NCBI GenBank assembly: GCA_919902995.1
Contig: CAKKSD010000040.1
Location: 1 to 39,571 of the forward strand
Reading direction: 5' to 3'
DNA: 39,571 nt
Source of the DNA: Thermodesulfovibrionia bacterium
GTDB taxonomy: Bacteria > Nitrospirota > Thermodesulfovibrionia > JACRGW01
The notes under the pieces are model-generated. The model ran no database searches. It was not told the origin of the DNA and saw only the letters and a program-made list of their open reading frames with translations. Each line of letters begins with the position of its first letter. The first letter of the stretch is position 1. This document shows positions 1 through 7,753 of this stretch, piece by piece. Position numbers and translations under genes: made by a program.

Positions 1-53
1 AATTAGGACATTTCTATTTTGGCTAATTAGGACATTATCATTTTGGTGTTACA
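1..53. mobile_element. Probable terminal end of an IS21-like insertion sequence (partial)
   Basis: Two near-identical units sharing TAATTAGGACATT, followed by TTTTGG, lie in tandem and finish in GTGTTACA at about 53. Read on the other strand this gives an end starting TGTAACACC, with repeated GTCCTAATTA blocks. IS21-family ends typically start with TGT and carry several internal repeats of this kind. The body of the element would lie to the left, outside the window, so no transposase is visible. The family assignment is from pattern only. Confidence 0.45.
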
Positions 54-121
54 GTATAAAAAAGAAGTTCGTTAATTTCCTTCTTATACTATGGTTGATG
101 TCCTGACAAGAATTAGTATTA

Positions 122-154
122 CCCCTTGACAAGGGGAAGATTCCCTGTTAAGTT
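122..154 (+). promoter_or_regulatory. Candidate promoter with overlapping palindrome upstream of the YtxH-like gene
   Basis: A consensus -35 box TTGACA lies at 126-131, with a weak -10 (TAAGTT, 149-154) after a 17-base spacer. The -35 sits inside a perfect palindrome, CCCCTTG-A-CAAGGGG (122-136), which could be an operator. The downstream gene starts at 184 with a good ribosome site. Confidence 0.4.
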
Positions 155-183
155 AAATTTAGAATCCTCAGCAGGAGGTAGAA

Positions 184-519
184 ATGAATTCAAATGATAG
201 TAAAACGATACTGGCTGGGTTGGTAATTGGCGCTATGGTGGGCGCTGGGCTTGCACTCCTTTTTGCCCCCCATTCTGGTAAGAAGACAAGAAGAGATATA
301 GCGAGATTTGCGAAAAAAACCAGCGACAGGGCTGAAGATCTTGCCTCCAATCTTATGGAAAGCCTCCTTATGGAAAGCCTCTCTGATCTTGTGGATGAAA
401 TATCTGAAAAAACCTCCGATGCCCTGACAAAAGGCAAGGATCTCAGCGCTGATGCAAAGAAGGAAATCCTTAAGACGTTTGACAGACAGAAGGAAAAGGT
501 CGAGAAAATATTGGGATAG
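184..519 (+). CDS. YtxH-like small membrane-anchored protein
   Basis: A 111-residue protein of the YtxH/gas-vesicle-like stress protein type. Residues 9-28 form one glycine-rich hydrophobic segment (LAGLVIGAMVGAGLALLFAP), followed by the typical SGKKTRRD turn and a long charged helix up to the C-terminus, likely a coiled coil. The start is supported by AGGAGG seven bases upstream. A short internal repeat, MESLLMESL, occurs near residue 60. It stands alone, with an IS-like end upstream and opposing genes downstream. Members are often stress-induced, but the molecular role is unknown. Confidence 0.85.
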   Translation: MNSNDSKTILAGLVIGAMVGAGLALLFAPHSGKKTRRDIARFAKKTSDRAEDLASNLMESLLMESLSDLVDEISEKTSDALTKGKDLSADAKKEILKTFDRQKEKVEKILG

Positions 520-615
520 AAATTATACCTTATCTTGATTATCCTGCATTATGGCTATGGTCGTAGTTATACAATTGTCATGTGGTTTTATATTTTTGAA
601 GAAACTATAAGTGGA

Positions 616-837
616 TTAAGTTGAACGGATGAGTTTTGTAATTTCACCCCCATCAGGGAAACGGTAGAGCTTATCCTTGGAAAAAATAAGCTTACCGTCA
701 ACAGTTACATCGAAAACCCCGTTACTTCCCTCTATTAACTCTGCATCTACATCAAAATCCTTTTTCAGTTCGGCCGCAAGACTTGTGGCACGGGGCTTAT
801 AATTTCAGACTACGCAGTACTTAATCTTGATATCCAT
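616..837 (-). CDS. SelW-like (Rdx family) selenoprotein with in-frame UGA as selenocysteine
   Basis: Reading through one TGA (805-807, codon 11) gives a 73-residue protein starting MDIKIKYCVVU, then NYKPRATSLAAEL. The redox motif C8-V-V-U11 and the following NY-PRA-SLAAEL block are the signature of the SelT/SelW/SelH (Rdx) thioredoxin-fold family, and 73 residues is a normal length for SelW-like members. A stem-loop with a GU apical loop follows the UGA (773-789), as bacterial selenocysteine insertion needs. The ATG overlaps the end of the cyclophilin-like gene by 28 bases, so the two are probably co-transcribed. Likely role: a small thiol/selenol oxidoreductase; the substrate is unknown. The selA/B/C/D machinery is not in this window. 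The only serious alternative is a Cys-to-stop pseudogene, which the intact downstream frame and hairpin argue against. Confidence 0.88.
773..789 (-). promoter_or_regulatory. Candidate bacterial SECIS hairpin
   Basis: Fifteen bases after the UGA, the minus strand reads GCCACAA-GUC-UUGCGGC. Three G-C pairs, one A/C mismatch and three more pairs close a loop containing GU. A short stem with GU in the apical loop at this distance is the hallmark recognised by SelB in Escherichia coli fdhF. The hairpin lies inside the coding sequence, as is usual in bacteria. The pairing was done by hand. Confidence 0.75.
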
Positions 838-1193
838 ATCCTGTCTTCTCCTTTTACAGCCCTTAATACTTTGGCATCGCCAATTATCCTTCCTACAATG
901 TTCACCTTACTGGCGGAGACAGGTTCCAAACCTCTGCTCATTGGTGTGGGTCCAAAGAATATAGCGAGTGACCTTCCCGGAGGCCAGTATCCTATGTCTC
1001 CAACCTTTACCTCAGTTGTGGCTGTTTGATCAGGTCCCTTTGATACTGGGATCTCGAAGTAAAACTCATCTCCCCAGACATTAAATTCCCTCTCTATGGG
1101 GAGACTGCTGGCTATAGCCTTTGCAGTATCGGTATCAAAGAGCTCTCCATCCAGCTCGATAGATCCTACCTTTATTGTTATTGGCGTCTGCAT
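810..1193 (-). CDS. Cyclophilin-like fold protein (DUF369/TM1367 type)
   Basis: A 127-residue protein beginning MQTPITIKVGSIELDGELFDTDTA, rich in beta strands. It has the WGDEFYFEIPV and VGDIGYWPPGRSLAIFFGPTP blocks typical of the small cyclophilin-like family represented by Thermotoga TM1367. The length is normal. Family members have the cyclophilin barrel, but prolyl isomerase activity is not established. No clear ribosome site precedes the ATG. The 3' end overlaps the start of the selenoprotein gene by 28 bases, which suggests translational coupling. Confidence 0.8.
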   Translation of the reverse strand: MQTPITIKVGSIELDGELFDTDTAKAIASSLPIEREFNVWGDEFYFEIPVSKGPDQTATTEVKVGDIGYWPPGRSLAIFFGPTPMSRGLEPVSASKVNIVGRIIGDAKVLRAVKGEDRIWISRLSTA

Positions 1194-1304
1194 GTCTATT
1201 AGATTTTATAGAATATTTCAAAAAATTTCAAGAAAGATTTTAATACTCGGCTCTGGTTATGATTTATATCATGCAATTATAAAGACAACCTGTTAAAATA
1301 TAAT

Positions 1305-1553
1305 ATGGCGTTGAAAGATACATGTCCGGGAAGTAGTGAGATAAAAAGCCCCTATCCGGAGGAGATAAAATGCTTCTTCTGCGGTGTCATAACTGAGATA
1401 TGGACAGATGAGGTAGAAACCACCTGTAAGGGGTGTGGAAAAACAATATCTCGAGAGATGAAACCTTCGTGCATAGAGTGGTGCCCTGCTGCAAAGGAGT
1501 GTGTCGGTTCTGAAAAGTACGAACGTCTTATGAAGGCCAAAAAAAATAAGTGA
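1305..1553 (+). CDS. Small cysteine-rich zinc-ribbon-like protein of unknown function
   Basis: An 82-residue protein with eight cysteines: CPGS near residue 7, CFFC at 23-26, CKGCGK at 41-46, then CIEWC and CVGSEKY near the end. The two CxxC pairs resemble a rubredoxin-like or zinc-ribbon site. The CIEWCPAAKECVGSEKYERL tail resembles small proteins in anaerobes that are sometimes annotated as phosphohydrolase-associated; that name rests on memory. There is no strong ribosome site. It is divergent from the cyclophilin/selenoprotein pair and alone on its strand. Metal binding is inferred from the cysteine spacing; the function is unknown. Confidence 0.7.
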   Translation: MALKDTCPGSSEIKSPYPEEIKCFFCGVITEIWTDEVETTCKGCGKTISREMKPSCIEWCPAAKECVGSEKYERLMKAKKNK

Positions 1554-1683
1554 GACCTCGGACAAGTTTTTCTTCTTAAAAATGAGAACGATTTATCGGC
1601 TCTTTTTAGAATAGGTCAGTTCTTTTCTTCCAGTCTGTTTTCATGCTACATAAGTTATATATCTGGCTGATACTATATATGCT

Positions 1684-1941
1684 TTAAAGCCTTCTGTAAA
1701 TTTCTTTCCGATGTCCAATTCTAAGAATAACGATATCGTTATCTTCTATATCAAAAATAACTCTATAATCACCTATCCTGAAGCGATATGTTCCAATTTT
1801 AGGATCAGCGAGTTTTTCGGAATGACTGATTGGATCTTCTTGAAGTTTCAGGAGGGCTCTTCCTATATGGGTTTTTATGGAGGGGTTAAGTTTTTTTATA
1901 TCCTTTTCAGCCCTGCGGGTATAGACAAGGGTAAAATGCAT
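1684..1941 (-). CDS. RelE/ParE-family toxin
   Basis: An 85-residue protein with the RelE fold signature: YTRRAEKDIKKL at the start, HIGRALLKLQEDP in the second helix, and a C-terminal GTYRFRIGDYRVIFDIEDNDIVILRIGHRKEIYRR. The conserved R-x-G-D-Y-R-V-I and GHRKEIY motifs match ribosome-dependent mRNA interferases of the RelE type. It follows the antitoxin directly, with stop and start sharing one base (TAATG). Full length, apparently intact. Confidence 0.88.
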   Translation of the reverse strand: MHFTLVYTRRAEKDIKKLNPSIKTHIGRALLKLQEDPISHSEKLADPKIGTYRFRIGDYRVIFDIEDNDIVILRIGHRKEIYRRL

Positions 1942-2135
1942 TAACCAAAGATCTCTTTATGGGACTTCGTCTTACCAGCCTTATACTCCGCCCTTGCCTC
2001 CTTAATGCTTTCCAGATACTCGGGAGAAGTCATTGCAATTAAGTCTTCTATAAAAATCTCCCTGTCATGTTTCTTCATCTTTTTTACGGCCTCTATAATC
2101 TCATCTGTAGATATCGGTATTTTTACCTCTAACAT
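1941..2135 (-). CDS. Antitoxin partner of the RelE-like toxin
   Basis: A 64-residue acidic/basic protein with ITMTSPEYLESIKEARAEYKAGKTKSHKEIFG-like character: a helical N-terminal part (STDEIIEAVKKMKKHDREIFIEDL) and a charged tail that would wrap the toxin. A strong ribosome site (AAGGAGGTG) precedes the ATG. Stop and toxin start overlap by one base, the usual TA arrangement, and by analogy the complex should repress its own promoter. The fold (RHH or Phd type) cannot be settled by eye. Confidence 0.8.
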   Translation of the reverse strand: MLEVKIPISTDEIIEAVKKMKKHDREIFIEDLIAMTSPEYLESIKEARAEYKAGKTKSHKEIFG

Positions 2136-2216
2136 CCAAACACCTCCTTTTTCAGATATTTTACCATTTATAGTCTTTCTGGTCTACTAAACAAAAATTT
2201 CCTTAAAGACTTATTC

Positions 2217-2279
2217 AGTCTATGACCTATATGGAAGGCCAGGCATCATGGCTAATCCTATCCTTATGAGTCATAGACT
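2217..2279. repeat. Inverted repeat with 10-bp perfect arms
   Basis: AGTCTATGAC (2217-2226) and GTCATAGACT (2270-2279) are perfect inverse copies about 43 bases apart. A smaller inverted pair, GCCA/TGGC, lies inside. There is no T-tract. It lies between the ParB-like fragment and the RelBE pair. It may be a small mobile palindrome or a shared terminator-like structure; its function is unknown. Confidence 0.5.
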
Positions 2280-2311
2280 ATAGGAATCTGCAACTGCTGA
2301 TTTTATTCTTT

Positions 2312-2611
2312 TTATAATGCATTAAAAGCGTGTTTAATTTTCTGGTTACAATCCCATATTGGATCATAAATGCCCCCATTTTGTTCTATATGGTCTTTTA
2401 ACCTCTCATACTGGTCATTTCCTTCAGCAAGGGCAAATTTTACTTTTTCTTGAGTAATATAGTCGTTTAATCGAGTATCAAGGAAATACTGTATGCGGGG
2501 GTTTTCTATATCAAGGATGAGCGTTTTTAAGGAAATTTTTAAACGTTTTATTTCGGTTGGTATGCCATCAAGGTTGACAGTTATACTATCCATAACCTCC
2601 CCCTTAGTCAA
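2312..2611 (-). pseudogene. ParB/sulfiredoxin-like N-terminal fragment (truncated)
   Basis: At most 99 residues from a TTG start; an ATG at 2593 gives 93. The segment LILDIENPRIQYFLDTRLND...ITQEKVKFALAEGNDQYERLKDHIEQNGGIYDPIW resembles the start of ParB N-terminal-domain proteins of plasmid and defence loci, where the next part should be a nucleotide-binding GNTR-like motif. Instead the frame ends after IWDCNQKIKHAFNAL. I read it as the front of a larger gene that lost its body. GGGGGAGG lies two bases before the ATG, close for a ribosome site. No partner gene is nearby. Confidence 0.6.
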
Positions 2612-2734
2612 TTTAAGCTTGTTGAGATTTTATACCAAAATCTCTAAATTCACAACTAATTTTAAACATTATAATTTCTATTGAATCATCTCACCCGATT
2701 GATTTTTTAGCTATAGGTATGTTACAGTCCCTGT

Positions 2735-4096
2735 ATGGTTACTATGGTAAAATCAAAGACAGCACGGCATCTTGCCCTTGAAGCCCTTCACAGGATTGAA
2801 ACCAAAGGTGAGTTTGCAAAGAGGGCAATTGAGGATGCCTTTGATAACCCCCTCAGCCCGGAGGATAAATCCCTTGTTATGGAGATCGTCTATGGTGTTC
2901 TCAGACACAGAAGGAAACTTGACTGGATTATCGAGGCGCAGGCGGAAAGGGATATTGAGACAATAGACCCCTTTGTAAGAAATAATCTGAGAATGGGGGC
3001 CTATCAGATCCTTTTCCTTGACAGGATTCCCGAGTGGGCTGCTGTAGATGAATCGGTTGAGCTTGTCCACAGGATCCTGCGGACAAAGGTCTATGGACAT
3101 GCAGGGGTTGCAGGTTTTGTGAATGCTATTCTGAGAAATATCATCAGAAATAAGGAAGGAATAAGTTATCCGTCTATTGAAGATGACCCGGTATTACATA
3201 TATCTGTATCTTATTCCCATCCTGAATGGCTCGTTAGGAGATGGGTTAAACGTTTCGGTATTGATGAGACTATTTCTCTCTGTAAGTCGAATAATGAAAT
3301 CCCTCCTCTGACATTGCGGACTAATTCCCTCCTGATAAGCAGGGAAGAACTTCTATATGCACTCAGAGAAGAGGTTGAAGATGCCGAGGCCTCTAACCTC
3401 TCACCTTATAGCATAAGGATCAAGGGATTTCCTCATATTACTGAACTTAAATCTTATAAAAAGGGGTATTTTCAAATACAGGATGAAGGTGCACAGCTTA
3501 TAGCCCCTATGCTCGATCCAAAAAAGGGAGAGAGGATTCTTGATGCCTGTGCAGGACCGGGAGGGAAGTCAACTCATATAGCAGAAATCATGGGGAATAA
3601 TGGGGAGATAACAGCCCTTGATATAGATGACAGGAGGCTTAGACTTCTCAGAGAAAACATAGAAAGGCTCGGGATAAAGATAATAAAGGTCTTGAAGGCA
3701 GATGCTACAGAAGATATAAGTCATCTCGGAAAGTTTGAAAGGATCCTCGTTGATGCCCCCTGCTCAGATCTTGGTGTCCTCAGACGACACCCTGAAGGTA
3801 AATGGAGGAAAAAGGAGGGGATGATAAAGGAATTCCAGAGGATTCAGTCAGCAATACTTAAAAGTGTTTCTTCTCTCCTCAAACAGGGGGGGAAGATGGT
3901 TTACTGCACTTGCTCAACAGAGCCTGAAGAGGGGGAACATGTGATAGAAAGTTTTCTTAAGGAGAATCCGGATTTTTATCTTGATGACCCTTCATCCAAT
4001 CTCACTGCAGGGGTTATGAACAAGGGTTTTTTGAGGGTATATCCTCACATCCATGGCACTGATGGGTTCTTTGCTGCAAAGATTGGGAGTATCTGA
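2735..4096 (+). CDS. rsmB: 16S rRNA m5C967 methyltransferase RsmB
   Basis: A 453-residue protein; a second ATG at 2744 (MVKSKTARHLALEAL) is an equally good start, as neither has a clear ribosome site. Residues 5-150 are a NusB-like RNA-binding domain. The C-terminal half is the SUN/NOL1 methyltransferase with the SAM motif LDACAGPGGKSTHIAE, the DAPCSDLGVLRRHPEGKW loop carrying one catalytic Cys, and MVYCTCSTEPEEGE with the second. It methylates C967 of 16S rRNA during small-subunit assembly. It heads the run rsmB-PASTA-rpe, spaced two and one bases apart. Length and motifs are complete. Confidence 0.95.
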   Translation: MVTMVKSKTARHLALEALHRIETKGEFAKRAIEDAFDNPLSPEDKSLVMEIVYGVLRHRRKLDWIIEAQAERDIETIDPFVRNNLRMGAYQILFLDRIPEWAAVDESVELVHRILRTKVYGHAGVAGFVNAILRNIIRNKEGISYPSIEDDPVLHISVSYSHPEWLVRRWVKRFGIDETISLCKSNNEIPPLTLRTNSLLISREELLYALREEVEDAEASNLSPYSIRIKGFPHITELKSYKKGYFQIQDEGAQLIAPMLDPKKGERILDACAGPGGKSTHIAEIMGNNGEITALDIDDRRLRLLRENIERLGIKIIKVLKADATEDISHLGKFERILVDAPCSDLGVLRRHPEGKWRKKEGMIKEFQRIQSAILKSVSSLLKQGGKMVYCTCSTEPEEGEHVIESFLKENPDFYLDDPSSNLTAGVMNKGFLRVYPHIHGTDGFFAAKIGSI

Positions 4097-4098
4097 TT

Positions 4099-4809
4099 AT
4101 GAATATCAGATTCTTTGTGAAATTATTATTCTATTCCAGCGTTTTTCTTATAATCACCATATCAACCACACTTTTAACGATGGAGTTCCTTACAAAGGGG
4201 AAAACGGTTTCTGTCCCTGACATAAGAAACAAACAGATAGTCGAAGCAGGAGGGATCCTCAAGGACGCTAAGTTAAAGTTCAGCATAGAAGGAGAAGAAT
4301 TCCATCCTAATATACCCAAGGATTTCATAATATCCCAGAAGCCCCATCCAGACTCTGTTATAAAGGAAGGAAGGAGCGTCTCAGTTGTTGTGAGTAGAGG
4401 TCAACAGGAGGTGACAGTTCCGAGGTTAGAAATGGAACCATTAAGAATGGCAGAAAAAACTATAAGGGAAAACGGCTTAGCCATTGATAATATTGCAAGG
4501 GTTAACTCAGCATCCATAGGTAAGGACGTTGTTATAGCCCAGAACCCTCCACCCGGATCTGTCATTGATAGAAGAGAAAAGATCAACCTCCTGGTAAGTT
4601 CTGGTCCTCAGGAGATCTGGTATAAAACACCTTCCCTTATTGGGAAGATGCTTAATGAAGGGTCTGCTATATTGGAGAAGATGGAGATAGAGATTTCGAT
4701 TGTGTTATCTAAGGGTGAAGAAGCAGGACGCATCCTCGGTCAAAAACCGAAAGCAGGATTCCCTATAAAGAAAGGGGATAGATTAGAACTAACAGTCGTG
4801 GAGAAATAA
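4099..4809 (+). CDS. PASTA-domain membrane-anchored protein
   Basis: A 236-residue protein with an N-terminal membrane helix (about residues 7-29) followed by three PASTA repeats of about 68 residues (roughly 33-100, 101-169, 170-236). Each has the SVPD/TVPRL/KTPSLIG start and the I..Q.P.PG..I..G....L.VS pattern. PASTA modules bind muropeptides or cell-wall glycan in Ser/Thr kinases and PBPs, but no kinase or penicillin-binding domain is present here. It starts two bases after rsmB and ends one base before rpe, so the three are likely one transcript. Probable role: an envelope protein exposed to the periplasm; its partner is unknown. Confidence 0.88.
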   Translation: MNIRFFVKLLFYSSVFLIITISTTLLTMEFLTKGKTVSVPDIRNKQIVEAGGILKDAKLKFSIEGEEFHPNIPKDFIISQKPHPDSVIKEGRSVSVVVSRGQQEVTVPRLEMEPLRMAEKTIRENGLAIDNIARVNSASIGKDVVIAQNPPPGSVIDRREKINLLVSSGPQEIWYKTPSLIGKMLNEGSAILEKMEIEISIVLSKGEEAGRILGQKPKAGFPIKKGDRLELTVVEK

Positions 4810-4810
4810 G

Positions 4811-5479
4811 ATGATAAAAATAGCACCTTCGATCCTCTCAGCAGATTTTAGTCGTCTTGGAGAAGAAGTAAAAAAGGTTCAATCAGCCGGGGCTGACCTC
4901 ATACACATAGATGTAATGGATGGTCATTTTGTCCCTAATATAACCGTTGGTCCCCTTATTGTTAAAGCCCTGAGGAAAGTTACAAATCTTCCCCTCGACG
5001 TCCATCTTATGATTTCTAATCCTGAAAAATATATAGACGAATTCGGAAAGGCTGGGGCAAAGATATTAACAGTCCATGTTGAGACCTGTCCTCACCTCCA
5101 CAGGATGATCCATACTGTAAAGAAGATGGGAATAGAGATTGGTGTCTCCCTGAATCCTGCCACACCACTCACAACTCTTGAACATATTCTTGAAGACCTT
5201 GATATGGTACTCCTCATGTCAGTAAACCCGGGTTGGAGCGGACAGGAATTTATACCCCAGATAATCCCCAAGATAAAAAAATTAAGGGAAATGATCGATA
5301 AGGGTGGTTATAAAGTATCCATCGAAGTCGATGGAGGAGTAAAAGTTGATAATGCCCATAAGGTAGCATCAGCCGGAGCAAACATACTCGTTATGGGTTC
5401 GGCTATATTCGAGACAAAGGATTACAAAGAGACCATCAGAAAGGTAAGGAGTAGGCTTGACAAAAAGGGAAACATCTAA
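4811..5479 (+). CDS. rpe: Ribulose-phosphate 3-epimerase
   Basis: A 222-residue TIM-barrel enzyme that interconverts ribulose 5-phosphate and xylulose 5-phosphate in the pentose phosphate pathway. Motifs in order: APSILSADFSRLGEEV, HIDVMDGHFVPNIT with the catalytic Asp and metal His, LPLDVHLMI, LLMSVNPGWSGQEFIP, and SIEVDGGVKVDNAHKV with the second catalytic Asp, then the phosphate site VMGSAIF. Length and motifs are standard. It starts one base after the PASTA gene stop. Confidence 0.96.
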   Translation: MIKIAPSILSADFSRLGEEVKKVQSAGADLIHIDVMDGHFVPNITVGPLIVKALRKVTNLPLDVHLMISNPEKYIDEFGKAGAKILTVHVETCPHLHRMIHTVKKMGIEIGVSLNPATPLTTLEHILEDLDMVLLMSVNPGWSGQEFIPQIIPKIKKLREMIDKGGYKVSIEVDGGVKVDNAHKVASAGANILVMGSAIFETKDYKETIRKVRSRLDKKGNI

Positions 5480-5617
5480 TATTATTCATAATTTCAATGA
5501 ATGTTCATTCTAGGATTGTTTCGACCGAAGAATCTCATCTATGCCTCCGAATAAAAACCGAGACCCTTCCCTTGAACTTGATTCAGGGTCAGGGTAACAA
5601 TTAATTATGAGGTCTTA
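5480..5617. repeat. Intergenic spacer with dispersed-repeat fragment
   Basis: There is no coding frame between rpe and ffh. Around 5559-5599 the sequence GAGACCCTTCCCTTGAAC...CAGGGTCAGGGTAACA resembles the chromosomal repeats of the form 'gag(a)cccttcg...cagggtgaca' that occur between genes in many bacteria; a weaker relative lies at 28756-28820. Nothing else is recognised. Confidence 0.4.
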
Positions 5618-6961
5618 ATGTTTGAAGGACTTACGAATAAATTAGAAGGGATTTTCAGGAAACTAAGGGGAAGAGGTATCCTTAAAGAAGAAGACGTTCT
5701 CTCTGCCCTTAAGGAAATAAGATTGGCCCTTCTTGAGGCCGATGTTAACTTCAAGGTTGTCAAAGATTTTGTAGAGAGAATAAAGGGAAGAGCGATCGGA
5801 CAGGAAATACTTCAGAGCCTTACCCCAGGTCAACAGGTAATCAAGGTGGTCCATGAAGAGCTTACCAGTCTTATGGGAGAAAGCTATAAAAAGACACATC
5901 TCTCACCTAACCCCCCCACTGTTCTTATGCTCGTTGGGTTACAGGGATCGGGAAAGACCACAACAGCAGGGAAACTTGCTAATCTGTTCAAGAAGGAAGG
6001 GAGACAGCCCCTGCTTGTAGCTGCCGACACTCAGAGACCTGCTGCAATAGAGCAGTTGTCATTATTGAGTTCCCAGATAGGAGTCAATTTCTACGGTACA
6101 AAGGACGGTGATAATCCTATCAGGGTCTGTGAGGACGCTACCCACAAGGCAAAAAGGGAAGGTTTCGAACCTGTCATTATCGATACTGCGGGGAGGCTCC
6201 ACATAGATGATGCGCTCATGGATGAATTAAAAATGGTCAGGGAAAAGATTCTTCCTCATGAGATACTTTTAGTAGCAGATGCAATGACAGGTCAGGATGC
6301 TGTCAATATTGCCCAGAGGTTTGATGAAGCCCTTAACCTTACAGGAATAATCCTCACAAAGATGGATGGAGATGCAAGGGGTGGTGCAGCAATCTCTATG
6401 ATGGCTGTAACAGGGAAGCCAATAAAGCTGATAGGTGTTGGAGAGAAACTTGACCTCTTAGAACCCTTCCATCCTAACAGGATGGCATCAAGGATACTCG
6501 GCATGGGGGATGTCCTATCTATTATAGAAAAGGCAGAGGCCTCAATAGAAAAGGAAGAGGCCCTAAGACTTGAGAAAAAACTCGGGACAGATTCATTCAC
6601 CCTTGAAGATTTCAGGGGCCAACTCAAACAGATGAAGAAGATGGGGCCCTTAAGTCAGATCCTCGATCTCATTCCTGGATTGGGGAAGTTTAGATCCGAG
6701 ATTAATATCGACGACAGGGAACTGATAAAGGTTGAAGCAATTATTGATTCTATGACTAAAAAGGAAAGGGGAAATTATGCTATAATAAATGGAAATAGAA
6801 GGAAGAGGATAGCCCTTGGCAGTGGTACAATGGTTACTGATGTCAACAGGGTATTAAAACAATTCATCCAGGTAAAGAAGATGATGAAGGCCTTCAGTCG
6901 AAGACCCATGGGCGGGAAGGGAGGCCTGAATATTGCGAGGGAGGTGATGAAGTGGCAGTAA
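5618..6961 (+). CDS. ffh: Signal recognition particle protein Ffh (SRP54)
   Basis: A 447-residue GTPase that binds signal sequences on ribosomes and 4.5S RNA and delivers them to FtsY. The N domain covers residues 1-90. The G domain has the P-loop GLQGSGKTT (about 107), [18 protein letters not shown] (about 190) and [12 protein letters not shown]. The methionine-rich M domain runs from about 300, with [16 protein letters not shown] and the [14 protein letters not shown]-binding helix-loop. Length and order are typical. It overlaps rpsP by ten bases and opens the ffh-rpsP-khpA-rimM-trmD-rplS-rnhB run. Confidence 0.97.
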   Translation: MFEGLTNKLEGIFRKLRGRGILKEEDVLSALKEIRLALLEADVNFKVVKDFVERIKGRAIGQEILQSLTPGQQVIKVVHEELTSLMGESYKKTHLSPNPPTVLMLVGLQGSGKTTTAGKLANLFKKEGRQPLLVAADTQRPAAIEQLSLLSSQIGVNFYGTKDGDNPIRVCEDATHKAKREGFEPVIIDTAGRLHIDDALMDELKMVREKILPHEILLVADAMTGQDAVNIAQRFDEALNLTGIILTKMDGDARGGAAISMMAVTGKPIKLIGVGEKLDLLEPFHPNRMASRILGMGDVLSIIEKAEASIEKEEALRLEKKLGTDSFTLEDFRGQLKQMKKMGPLSQILDLIPGLGKFRSEINIDDRELIKVEAIIDSMTKKERGNYAIINGNRRKRIALGSGTMVTDVNRVLKQFIQVKKMMKAFSRRPMGGKGGLNIAREVMKWQ

Positions 6962-7227
6962 GAATCAGATTAACAAGGATGGGTGCCAAAAAGAAGCCTT
7001 TCTACCGTGTAGTAGTAGCTAATTCACGTATGCCGAGGGATGGTAGATTTCTTGAGATCCTCGGTACATATAATCCATTAAAGGACCCTTCAGAGATAAA
7101 GATAGATGCTGAGAAAACATTGAGCTGGCTGAGAAAAGGTGCTCAGCCATCAGATACTGTCAAGAATCTCTTGATAAAAGCTGGAGTGATCTCACAGCCT
7201 GAGGAGACCCGCAAGAGGGCCTCCTGA
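6952..7227 (+). CDS. rpsP: 30S ribosomal protein S16
   Basis: A 91-residue ribosomal protein with the invariant opening [21 protein letters not shown], then the [14 protein letters not shown] block and the [10 protein letters not shown] segment. It starts at GTG inside the last codons of ffh, giving a ten-base overlap and probable coupling; AGGGAGGTG just upstream serves as ribosome site. It binds the 5' domain of 16S rRNA early in 30S assembly. Confidence 0.97.
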   Translation: MAVRIRLTRMGAKKKPFYRVVVANSRMPRDGRFLEILGTYNPLKDPSEIKIDAEKTLSWLRKGAQPSDTVKNLLIKAGVISQPEETRKRAS

Positions 7228-7266
7228 AGCCGAAGGTCTACGACCTAATAGAGGAGGTGGATTCTG

Positions 7267-7497
7267 ATGAAAGCGTTAATCGAACATATGGCAAAGGCTC
7301 TGGTGGATAAACCAGAAGAAGTAGCGGTAAATGAGGTACAAGGAGAAAAGACCACAGTTTTTGAACTAAGGGTATCCACGAGTGACTTGGGAAAAGTAAT
7401 CGGCAAACAGGGTAGAACCGCGAGGGCTATGAGGACTATCCTTAATGCGTCTGGCACAAAATTAGGAAAACGATGTGTCCTCGAGATCTTAGAATAG
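7267..7497 (+). CDS. khpA: KH-domain RNA-binding protein KhpA
   Basis: A 76-residue single KH-domain protein. The GxxG-type RNA-binding loop is seen as [19 protein letters not shown]. The position between rpsP and rimM-trmD is conserved in many bacteria. The start has GAGGAGGTGG upstream. In Firmicutes KhpA pairs with KhpB in small-RNA and cell-division control; the role in this lineage is not shown. Confidence 0.94.
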   Translation: MKALIEHMAKALVDKPEEVAVNEVQGEKTTVFELRVSTSDLGKVIGKQGRTARAMRTILNASGTKLGKRCVLEILE

Positions 7498-7504
7498 GGA
7501 TTGT

Positions 7505-7753
7505 GTGCTCAATGATCTCATCACTATTGGCAAAATAGTTAAGGTATGGGGTTTTAAAGGAGCGGTAAATGTTCTCCCCCTTACCAATAATCTTAAAAGA
7601 TTCGGAAGACTCCTTTCGGTTTATATGGTTTCTCCTGAAGGGAAAGAGCTAAAAAAAGAATACCTCATTCCTGCAATAAAGGAAGTTATTAAGGAAATAG
7701 ATATAAAGAAGAAAAGGATGGTAATACATCCGATGGAAGGGTTGTTAGATTAA
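7505..7753 (+). CDS. rimM: RimM 16S rRNA processing factor, internally deleted
   Basis: Only 82 residues, against about 165-175 for the family. Residues 1-48 (LITIGKIVKVWGFKGAVNVLPLTNN...) match the start of the RimM N-terminal barrel. Residues from about 51 (KKEYLIPAIKEVIKEIDIKKKRMVIHPMEGLLD) match the last 30 residues of the PRC-barrel domain. The second half of the barrel, the linker and most of the PRC domain, about 85 residues, are absent with the frame kept. RimM binds S19 and helps 30S maturation; whether this remnant works is doubtful. The start is GTG with no strong ribosome site, and its stop abuts the TTG start of trmD. It may be a true deletion or an assembly error. Confidence 0.85.
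   Translation: MLNDLITIGKIVKVWGFKGAVNVLPLTNNLKRFGRLLSVYMVSPEGKELKKEYLIPAIKEVIKEIDIKKKRMVIHPMEGLLD

Noticed and set aside
805-807. TGA seen as a nonsense mutation in a pseudogene
   Set aside because: The frame continues with full family conservation, the codon lies in the CxxU position, and a SECIS-like hairpin follows.
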